A stretch of DNA of 5,192 nucleotides, taken from Gemmatimonadales bacterium (GTDB lineage: Bacteria > Gemmatimonadota > Gemmatimonadetes > Gemmatimonadales > GWC2-71-9). The stretch spans positions 1 to 5,192 of the forward strand of contig JAICPP010000207.1 in NCBI GenBank assembly GCA_025929805.1, written 5' to 3'. The number at the start of each line of letters is the position of its first letter. Within the stretch, counting starts at the first letter, position 1. Below, piece after piece: positions 1-4,937 of the stretch. Made by a program: the position numbers and the translations under genes. The notes beneath the pieces are model-generated. The model was not told the DNA's origin and ran no database searches. It saw only the letters and a program-made list of their open reading frames with translations.

Positions 1-61
1 CAAATCACGACCCTGGAAGAGTTTCAACTATGCCAAAAAGGCAGTTTTATACGGTACAGGC

Positions 62-89
62 CTTGCTCCTTGCCCCTGCAACCTTATGC
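62..89 (+). promoter_or_regulatory. Weak candidate dnaK promoter (heat-shock-sigma-like)
   Basis: CTTGCT at 62-67 and CCTTATGC at 82-89 are separated by 14 bases. They partly resemble the -35 (CTTGAA) and -10 (CCCCATNT) boxes recognised by sigma-32-type factors, with about four matches in each box. Transcription would start near 96, giving a leader of about 45 bases. The match is poor and the organism's sigma factors are unknown. An alternative -10-like TTATAC lies at 47-52. No CIRCE inverted repeat (the HrcA operator) is visible between 1 and 139. Confidence 0.2.
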
Positions 90-95
90 GGGTGG

Positions 96-137
96 CGATT
101 TCGCCGTCCCGCCGCATCACTTTTGACGGTGGAGTCG
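96..137 (+). promoter_or_regulatory. dnaK leader hairpin sequestering the ribosome-binding site (candidate RNA thermometer)
   Basis: Bases 96-108 (CGATTTCGCCGTC) can pair without interruption to bases 125-137 (GACGGTGGAGTCG). This gives 13 pairs, 10 Watson-Crick and 3 G-U, closing a 16-base loop. The 3' arm contains the whole Shine-Dalgarno sequence GGTGGAG (128-134) and ends two bases before the ATG at 140. Three consecutive U residues (99-101) face the GAG of the Shine-Dalgarno site, which recalls the U-rich anti-Shine-Dalgarno stretch of fourU thermometers. An alternative hairpin, 90-97 with 102-109 (8 pairs, loop ATTT), shares the 5' arm and would free the site. The pairing is read directly from the bases; the switching role is inference. 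Confidence 0.45.
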
Positions 138-139
138 AC

Positions 140-2074
140 ATGGCTTCTAAAATCATCGGCATCGATCTAGGCACGACCAACTCGGTCGTATCAGTGATGG
201 AGGGAGGGGACCCCGTCGTAATCCCCAACGCCGAAGGGGGTCGGACCACTCCCTCTGTGGTCGCGTTTACCAAGGACGGCGAGCGGCTGGTAGGTCAGGT
301 CGCCAAGCGCCAGGCCGTCACCAACCCGAAGCAAACCATCTTCTCGATCAAGCGCCTCATGGGCCGTCGGTTCAGCGAAGTCCAGGAAGAGGTCAAGCGG
401 CTGCCCTATAAGGTGGTCGAAGGGCAAAACGGCATGGCGGCGGTCGAGATTCAGGGCAAGCGGTACTCGCCCCCCGAGATCTCGGCGATGATCCTCCAGA
501 AGATGAAGCAGACCGCGGAGGACTACCTGGGTCACCCGGTGGAAAAGGCCGTAATTACGGTTCCGGCCTACTTCAACGACTCCCAGCGGCAAGCCACCAA
601 GGACGCGGGCAAGATCGCAGGTCTCGATGTGGTCCGCATCATCAACGAGCCGACTGCCTCGGCCTTGGCCTACGGTCTGGATAAGAAGAAGGAAGAGAAG
701 ATCGCGGTCTATGACCTCGGTGGTGGTACCTACGACATCTCGGTGCTCGAGCTGGCGGAAGGCGTGTTCGAGGTCAAGAGCACCAATGGCGATACCCACC
801 TGGGTGGTGACGACTTCGACCAGCGGCTTATCGAGTGGCTGGTGGCGGAGTTCAAGCGGGATCAGGGTATTGATCTGTCCAAGGATCCCATGGCGCTCCA
901 GCGCCTCAAGGAGGCGGCGGAAAAGGCCAAGATGGAGCTTTCTACCGTCACCCAGACCGACATCAACCTCCCGTTCATTACGGCCGATCAATCCGGGCCC
1001 AAGCATCTGAACATCAGCCTCACCCGGGCCAAGTTCGAGCAGCTGGTGGACGATCTGATCCAGCGGACCATCCCGCCGATGCAGACCGCGCTCAAGGACG
1101 CCGGACTCGATCCCAAGCGGATTGATGAGGTCATCCTGGTCGGTGGTTCGACCAGGGTTCCGAAGATCCAGCAGATCGTCAAGGACTACTTCGGGAAAGA
1201 GCCCAACAAGTCGGTGAACCCCGACGAGGTCGTGGCTATCGGCGCCGCGATTCAGGGCGGCGTGCTGGGTGGCGAGGTCAAAGATGTGTTGCTCCTCGAC
1301 GTCACCCCGCTCTCGCTGGGTATCGAGACGCTGGGCGGAGTAACTACGGTGCTGATTCCGCGGAACACCACGATTCCGACCAAGAAATCAGAGACGTTCT
1401 CCACGGCGGAGGACAATCAGACTACGGTCGAAATCCACGTGCTTCAGGGCGAGCGCCAGATGGCCCAGGACAATCGGACCATCGGCAAGTTCCAGCTGAC
1501 CGGCATTCCGCCGGCACCGCGAGGAATGCCTCAGGTCGAGGTGACCTTTGACATCGATGCGAACGGCATTCTCCATGTGTCCGCCAAGGACAAGACCACC
1601 GGCAAGGAGCAGAAGATCCGGATCGAAGCCTCCAGTGGCCTCACCGATACCGAGATCGATCGGATGGTCAAGGCCGCCGAGCAGCACGCCCAGGAAGACC
1701 AGGCGCGCCGTGAGCAGATCGAGGCCCGCAACCAGCTCGACAGCCTGGTGTACCGGGTAGAGAAGGACAGCAAGGAGTGGGCTGACCGGCTGCCTGCGGA
1801 TGCCAAGACGCGGTTGGAGGCGGCATTAGAGGGAGGGCGTCAGGCACTCCGGACCGGAGAGGTCGATGGAATCCGCCGGGCACTGGACGAACTCAACCAG
1901 GCGTACTCGGCCGCCGGCGCCTCCCTGTATCAGGCTGCCGGAGGCGGCCAGCCCGGAGGCTCAGGCCAGCCCGGAGGTGAACCAGGCCAGGCCCAAGGCA
2001 CCGGGCAAGAGTCGGGCGCACCGCAGGAGGATGTGGTGGAAGCCGACTACGAGATTGTAGACGAGAAGAAGTAG
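140..2074 (+). CDS. dnaK: Molecular chaperone DnaK (Hsp70)
   Basis: This is an ATP-dependent cytoplasmic chaperone that binds exposed hydrophobic segments of client proteins; in the family it works with DnaJ and GrpE. The product is 644 aa, close to the usual 610-640. The nucleotide-binding domain covers about residues 1-380 and has all three Hsp70 signatures: IDLGTTNS at 8-15, the DLGGGTYDIS block at 192-201 and VILVGGSTRVPK at 331-342. The interdomain linker VLLLD is at 383-387. The substrate-binding beta domain covers about 388-500 and the helical lid about 503-600. A Gly/Gln/Pro-rich tail (about 600-628) precedes the acidic C-terminus, ending EIVDEKK. ATG 140 is chosen because the family N-terminus begins there and GGTGGAG (128-134) sits five bases upstream; an in-frame ATG at 86 would add 18 unconserved residues. 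An intrinsic terminator follows. No grpE, dnaJ or hrcA adjoins it within the window. The signature-2 Phe is Tyr here. Confidence 0.98.
   Translation: MASKIIGIDLGTTNSVVSVMEGGDPVVIPNAEGGRTTPSVVAFTKDGERLVGQVAKRQAVTNPKQTIFSIKRLMGRRFSEVQEEVKRLPYKVVEGQNGMAAVEIQGKRYSPPEISAMILQKMKQTAEDYLGHPVEKAVITVPAYFNDSQRQATKDAGKIAGLDVVRIINEPTASALAYGLDKKKEEKIAVYDLGGGTYDISVLELAEGVFEVKSTNGDTHLGGDDFDQRLIEWLVAEFKRDQGIDLSKDPMALQRLKEAAEKAKMELSTVTQTDINLPFITADQSGPKHLNISLTRAKFEQLVDDLIQRTIPPMQTALKDAGLDPKRIDEVILVGGSTRVPKIQQIVKDYFGKEPNKSVNPDEVVAIGAAIQGGVLGGEVKDVLLLDVTPLSLGIETLGGVTTVLIPRNTTIPTKKSETFSTAEDNQTTVEIHVLQGERQMAQDNRTIGKFQLTGIPPAPRGMPQVEVTFDIDANGILHVSAKDKTTGKEQKIRIEASSGLTDTEIDRMVKAAEQHAQEDQARREQIEARNQLDSLVYRVEKDSKEWADRLPADAKTRLEAALEGGRQALRTGEVDGIRRALDELNQAYSAAGASLYQAAGGGQPGGSGQPGGEPGQAQGTGQESGAPQEDVVEADYEIVDEKK
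1946..1977 (+). repeat. Short in-frame tandem repeat in the dnaK C-terminal tail
   Basis: The 14-base sequence GGCCAGCCCGGAGG occurs at 1946-1959 and again, identical, at 1964-1977. The 18-base period equals six codons and encodes Gly-Gln-Pro-Gly-Gly followed by Ser or Glu. It lies in the disordered tail of DnaK, where length variation is normally tolerated. Confidence 0.8.
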
Positions 2075-2095
2075 CCACCGGGTACCGCTGGCTAC
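2071..2095 (+). other. Hairpin overlapping the dnaK stop codon
   Basis: GTAGCCA (2071-2077) and TGGCTAC (2089-2095) are perfect inverted repeats of 7 bp with an 11-base loop that contains GGTACC. The TAG stop (2072-2074) lies in the left arm. No T-run follows, so it is not an intrinsic terminator by itself. It could protect the mRNA 3' end or be chance. Confidence 0.4.
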
Positions 2096-2141
2096 CCCGA
2101 GGCGAATCGCCGAAAGGGCGGAACTCAAAGTCCGAATTCGA

Positions 2142-2183
2142 TGAAGAAGGGGTCAGCCGGTTACTTGGCCCCTTCTTTGCTTT
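2142..2183 (+). terminator. Intrinsic terminator downstream of dnaK
   Basis: AAGAAGGGG (2144-2152) pairs perfectly with CCCCTTCTT (2169-2177). The stem extends inward by four more pairs (U-G, C-G, A-U, G-U) to an 8-base loop at 2157-2164. The 3' arm runs into a T-rich stretch (CTTCTTTGCTTT). The T-tract is interrupted, so termination may be incomplete, but stem length and position 70 bases after the dnaK stop fit a rho-independent terminator that isolates dnaK from the protease gene. Confidence 0.75.
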
Positions 2184-2227
2184 CGCCATTGCCAGGGTTG
2201 CAACTCACCGATACCCCTTCTCGTTGC

Positions 2228-2236
2228 TGTTAAATT
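2228..2236 (+). promoter_or_regulatory. Weak candidate promoter for the degP unit (extended -10)
   Basis: TGT followed by TAAATT (2231-2236) resembles an extended -10 element (TGn plus a 4/6 match to TATAAT). No convincing -35 lies 16-18 bases upstream. It is placed plausibly, after the dnaK terminator and about 47 bases before the degP start. No clear sigma-E-type pair was found. Confidence 0.2.
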
Positions 2237-2267
2237 GCTTTCAGTGCAGAATGACCCCAACGCTCTC

Positions 2268-2283
2268 TCGAAGGGCCCCTCGA
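2268..2283 (+). promoter_or_regulatory. Palindrome over the degP ribosome-binding site
   Basis: The 16 bases TCGAAGGGCCCCTCGA form a near-perfect palindrome with one A-C mismatch. The Shine-Dalgarno-like GAAGGG (2270-2275) is in the left half, and the last A is the first base of the degP ATG. As RNA it could form a short imperfect hairpin over the initiation site. The Shine-Dalgarno-to-ATG spacing of seven bases supports ATG 2283 as the start. Confidence 0.35.
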
Positions 2284-3845
2284 TGTCCTCACGATCGTTA
2301 AACTGGCTCAAGTTTGGGGGTTTGGTCGCCCTGGCGTTCGCGCTAGGGTTGCTCTTTGCCGGCCTGCTCGACTTGCCCAACCGTACCTCGGCCCAGGAGC
2401 AAGGACGCCAGGCCGCGACCATCGCTCAGGTACCGGCTCCGTCGATTCCGGCCGCTCGACCACTGCAGGAGCTCAGCGAAGCCTTTGCCGCCGTGTCCGA
2501 GCACGTCAAGCCCACAGTGGTATACATCCGGTCCCAGCGGACGGAGCAAGTCACCCGACAGCGGGTCCCTCCCGGTATGGAACGGTTTTTCCCCCGCTTC
2601 CGGCAGCAGCCTGACATCGAGCAGGGAAGCGGCTCCGGCTTTGTGGTGTCGGCGGACGGGTACATCCTCACCAACAACCACGTCGTGGAGGGTGCCGAGC
2701 AGGTTACGGTGCGGCTGCTGGACCGGCGGGAGTTCAAGGCCAAGGTGATCGGCAGCGACCCCAACACCGATGTGGCGGTGCTCAAGATCGACGCCAAGGG
2801 TCTTCAGCCCGTTGCGCTGGGCAACAGCGACGATGCCAGGGTGGGAGAATGGGTGCTCGCCATCGGCAACCCTCTCGGCGAGGGCCTCACCTTTACCGTG
2901 ACTTCGGGCATTGTGAGCGCCAAGGGACGGGCATTGGCTGGACTGCCGGGACGGGGCCAGGGGAGCATTCAGGACTTCATCCAGACCGACGCCGCGATTA
3001 ACCCAGGCAATTCGGGAGGACCTCTGGTCAGCGTGCGGGGCGAGGTCATCGGCATCAACTCGGCCATCGCCAGCGAGACCGGATTCTACTCGGGTTACGG
3101 GTTTGCCATCCCGATCAACCTGGCCCGAGCAGTGATGAACCAGCTGATCGAGACCGGGACTGTGCACCGAGCGGCGCTCGGCGTGTCGATCGATAACGTC
3201 ACCCTCAATGACGCCGCTTACGTCGGCCTACCCGAGATCCGAGGCGTGGTGGTGAAGGACATCCCCAGCGAGGATTCTCCGGCCAAAGCCGCCGGCATTC
3301 AGCCGGGAGACGTGATCATCGCGGTAGACGGCAAACCGGTGGAACGGGTGGGACAACTCCAGCAGGTGATCGGCTTCCGTAAGCCGGGCGACGTGGTCAA
3401 GGTGGAAGTCGCCCGCAAGGGCGGGGTTCGCAAGACGGTCAATGTCAAACTGCAGGCCCTCAGCGAGCAGCCTCAGCTGGCGGCTGCGGACGAGAGCGAC
3501 CCGGATGATGGCACCACCCCAGGCGGAGCGGCGATGAACCGCCTCGGCATCAGTGTCGAGCCGGTAACCGCGGACATAGCGCAGCAGCTCCAGCTGCCGT
3601 CCAACATACGAGGCCTGGTAGTGACGGACGTGACGCCGGGTGGTCCGGCCTGGGAAACGCTGTATGACGATCCGCAGCGTAACGGGCCTGACATCATCCT
3701 GTCGGTCGAGGGTAAGCCGGTCAGAACCGAGACCGACCTCCGAAATGCTCTCAAGGCGGAGAAGCCGGGCAGCATTGTGACCTTGGGCATCTATAATCCC
3801 CGGGCGCAGGGGCGGCGGGTCGAACGGATTCGGCTGGCGGAGTAG
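2283..3845 (+). CDS. degP: Do/DegP/HtrA-family periplasmic serine protease with two PDZ domains
   Basis: This is an envelope quality-control endopeptidase; the family degrades, and sometimes refolds, misfolded exported proteins in cage-like oligomers. The product is 520 aa. An N-terminal hydrophobic segment (about residues 11-30) acts as a signal peptide or anchor, possibly cleaved after TSA at 35-37. The trypsin-like domain covers about 65-290 and carries the triad His133 (TNNHVV), Asp163 (NTDVAVL) and Ser244 (GNSGGPL). PDZ1 is about 297-391. An acidic linker (about 399-410) leads to PDZ2 at about 419-516. PDZ2 has an extended loop (WETLYDDPQRNGPD) where canonical copies have an A-G-L-x-x-G-D turn. 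ATG 2283 has GAAGGG seven bases upstream; an in-frame TTG at 2235 would add 16 residues ahead of the signal segment. The gene follows the dnaK terminator and is nearly fused to the next gene, suggesting an operon. DegP, DegQ and MucD cannot be told apart here. Confidence 0.95.
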   Translation: MSSRSLNWLKFGGLVALAFALGLLFAGLLDLPNRTSAQEQGRQAATIAQVPAPSIPAARPLQELSEAFAAVSEHVKPTVVYIRSQRTEQVTRQRVPPGMERFFPRFRQQPDIEQGSGSGFVVSADGYILTNNHVVEGAEQVTVRLLDRREFKAKVIGSDPNTDVAVLKIDAKGLQPVALGNSDDARVGEWVLAIGNPLGEGLTFTVTSGIVSAKGRALAGLPGRGQGSIQDFIQTDAAINPGNSGGPLVSVRGEVIGINSAIASETGFYSGYGFAIPINLARAVMNQLIETGTVHRAALGVSIDNVTLNDAAYVGLPEIRGVVVKDIPSEDSPAKAAGIQPGDVIIAVDGKPVERVGQLQQVIGFRKPGDVVKVEVARKGGVRKTVNVKLQALSEQPQLAAADESDPDDGTTPGGAAMNRLGISVEPVTADIAQQLQLPSNIRGLVVTDVTPGGPAWETLYDDPQRNGPDIILSVEGKPVRTETDLRNALKAEKPGSIVTLGIYNPRAQGRRVERIRLAE

Positions 3846-3846
3846 A

Positions 3847-4542
3847 ATGTCGCTCCGCGCCATGATCTTCGACATCGACGGGACGCTAATCGATACCAAT
3901 CCCGCCCACGTCGAGGCGTGGCGTCGTGCGTTTGAGCGCCATGGATACGACGTACCGGTTGAGCGGATCGTGGTCGAGATCGGAAAGGGCGGCGACAAGC
4001 TGGTCCCCTCCGTGCTGGGCGACGAGGTCGAGGAGCGAGAAGGCGAGCCGCTCCGCAAAGATCAGAAGGCGGAGTTCCTGGCCATCGCAAAGCGGGAGCG
4101 GTTTCGCGTGTTCTCGGGAGCAGAGGAGATTTTCCCCGCGCTCCGAGAGCGCGGTATCCGGACCTCCCTGGCCACCTCCAGCGACGACAAGCATCTAGAT
4201 GCCACCATGGCCAGCGCGGGGGTGGACTTTCGGCGTCTGGCCGACGTGGTGGTCTCCCGGACTCCTTCGGACGCGAGCAAACCCTCGCCCGATCTGGTGC
4301 TCGCTGCAGTCGAAGAGCTGGCGCTGCAGCCCTCCCAGTGCGCCATGGTGGGCGACACGGTATACGACGGCCAGGCGTGCCAGTCTGCTGGAGTCGTCTT
4401 CCTTGGTGTCTTGACTGGGCCCGCCGACGAGGCGGAGCTGGTCGAGGCCGGCGCGAGCGCGGTGTGGCGGGATCTGGCCCAGCTCCTGTCGGAGCTCGAC
4501 CGGGCCCTGGAGATTGCTTCGGTTGCCGCGGCCAGCCTGTAA
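3847..4542 (+). CDS. HAD-superfamily hydrolase (phosphatase/beta-phosphoglucomutase-like)
   Basis: The product is a 231-aa soluble cytoplasmic protein with the complete HAD active site. Motif I is FDIDGTL (nucleophile Asp9, acid/base Asp11). Motif II is in LATSS (Thr110 or Ser111). Motif III is Lys145 in SKPSPD. Motif IV is VGDTVYD (Asp170, Asp174). The helical segment between motifs I and II (about 17-85) is a C1-type cap, as in phosphoglycolate phosphatase and beta-phosphoglucomutase relatives. The family forms an aspartyl-phosphate intermediate and acts on small phosphorylated metabolites, but the substrate cannot be read from the sequence. The ATG lies one base after the protease stop codon. 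Its Shine-Dalgarno GGAG (3839-3842) is inside the last codons of degP, so translation is probably coupled. It may serve metabolite repair unrelated to proteolysis. Confidence 0.9.
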   Translation: MSLRAMIFDIDGTLIDTNPAHVEAWRRAFERHGYDVPVERIVVEIGKGGDKLVPSVLGDEVEEREGEPLRKDQKAEFLAIAKRERFRVFSGAEEIFPALRERGIRTSLATSSDDKHLDATMASAGVDFRRLADVVVSRTPSDASKPSPDLVLAAVEELALQPSQCAMVGDTVYDGQACQSAGVVFLGVLTGPADEAELVEAGASAVWRDLAQLLSELDRALEIASVAAASL

Positions 4543-4578
4543 TACACTTACCGCCCTCAAGCCAGGAGCTCTATCCCG

Positions 4579-4848
4579 ATGACCACCAGCGAAGAAACCG
4601 ACTGGATGAACCATCCCGCTATCCGGTCGCTGGTCGATCAAGCCAACACATTGGCCCTGGAAGAGCGGATCACACTGGTCAAGGGACTGATTCCAGCCAT
4701 CGCCGATGCGCTCTCCCCCGACGAATACGAGCGGTTTGTCAGATTCGTGCGGCTCAAGGGAGAGCGCTACCTCGAGGCCAAGTCGCACCCGGGCACCGGC
4801 AGGGCAGAGCGGCATACGCCGGGCGAGCGGGAGCTGGAGGGACGGTAG
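4579..4848 (+). CDS. Small hypothetical protein, predicted helical
   Basis: I do not recognise this 89-aa protein. It has a good ribosome-binding site, AGGAG at 4564-4568, ten bases before the ATG, and starts 36 bases after the HAD stop with no terminator between them, so it is probably the last gene of the degP operon. Residues about 13-67 are rich in helix-forming residues. The stretch LALEERITLVKGLI (25-38) loosely resembles the pattern in small antitoxin-like or addiction-module proteins, but no toxin gene is adjacent. The C-terminus (68-89) is charged, with Gly, Pro, Glu and Arg, and looks disordered. There is no signal peptide, membrane segment or Cys/His metal site. The real ribosome-binding site and the upstream coupling argue that it is translated. 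Confidence 0.7.
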   Translation: MTTSEETDWMNHPAIRSLVDQANTLALEERITLVKGLIPAIADALSPDEYERFVRFVRLKGERYLEAKSHPGTGRAERHTPGERELEGR

Positions 4849-4853
4849 CAGGT

Positions 4854-4889
4854 AAGCGGGGAAGCGGGGAAGCGGGGAAGCGGGGAAGC
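4854..4889 (+). repeat. 8-bp tandem repeat (AAGCGGGG, 4.5 copies) with G-quadruplex form
   Basis: Four exact copies of AAGCGGGG (4854-4885) are followed by a partial AAGC (4886-4889). The four GGGG runs start at 4858, 4866, 4874 and 4882 and are each separated by AAGC, which satisfies the G-quadruplex pattern with 4-base loops on the + (coding) strand. The array starts five bases after the small gene's stop codon and ends 47 bases before the next start. The period of eight is not a multiple of three, consistent with non-coding DNA. Confidence 0.9.
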
Positions 4890-4900
4890 AAACTATACGG

Positions 4901-4937
4901 TTGTCACCCTGAGCGAAGCGAAAGGGCCAGAGCTCAG
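4901..4937 (+). repeat. Probable interspersed palindromic-type repeat (CCTGAGCGAAGCGAA family)
   Basis: The stretch around CACCCTGAGCGAAGCGAAAG closely resembles a widespread interspersed element I recall from many environmental bacterial genomes, usually of the form CACCCTGAGCGAAGCGAAGGGTG. CCCT (4907-4910) can pair with AGGG (4923-4926), and CTGAGC (4909-4914) with GCTCAG (4932-4937). Only one copy is in the window, so the repeat call rests on recognition, not on copies seen here. The element supplies the weak Shine-Dalgarno-like AAAGGG (4921-4926) for the following gene. Confidence 0.6.

Noticed and set aside
32..50. TGCC-AAAAA-GGCA hairpin followed by GTTTTAT as a terminator of an upstream gene
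   Set aside because: The stem is only 4 bp and the T-run has four bases; too weak to call without seeing the upstream gene.
86..139. In-frame ATG at 86 as an upstream dnaK start
   Set aside because: It would add 18 residues with no Hsp70 similarity before the conserved MASKIIGIDLG start, and it lacks a good Shine-Dalgarno sequence, whereas ATG 140 has one.
191..1006. A 271-codon open frame on the - strand inside dnaK
   Set aside because: It is antisense to conserved dnaK. Such mirror frames of Hsp70 genes are a known source of false 'NAD-specific glutamate dehydrogenase' annotations. High-GC codon use opens the frame, and no ribosome-binding site or independent support was seen.
2120..2142. 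GGAACT at 2120-2125 as a sigma-E -35 box for degP
   Set aside because: No matching -10 (TCTGA-like) lies at the expected 16-17 base spacing, and the site is upstream of the dnaK terminator.
2343..3167. A 274-codon open frame on the - strand inside degP
   Set aside because: It mirrors the protease catalytic domain, contains no recognisable motif, and is explained by codon bias on the + strand.
4514..4545. TTGCTT...TAATAC as a promoter for the small gene
   Set aside because: The spacing is 20 bases and the -35 is poor; read-through from the HAD gene explains expression more simply.
4854..4889. The 8-bp array as a CRISPR or replication-origin iteron array
   Set aside because: The units are directly adjacent with no spacers, which rules out CRISPR. 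There is no replication gene or AT-rich region nearby, and iterons are usually longer.
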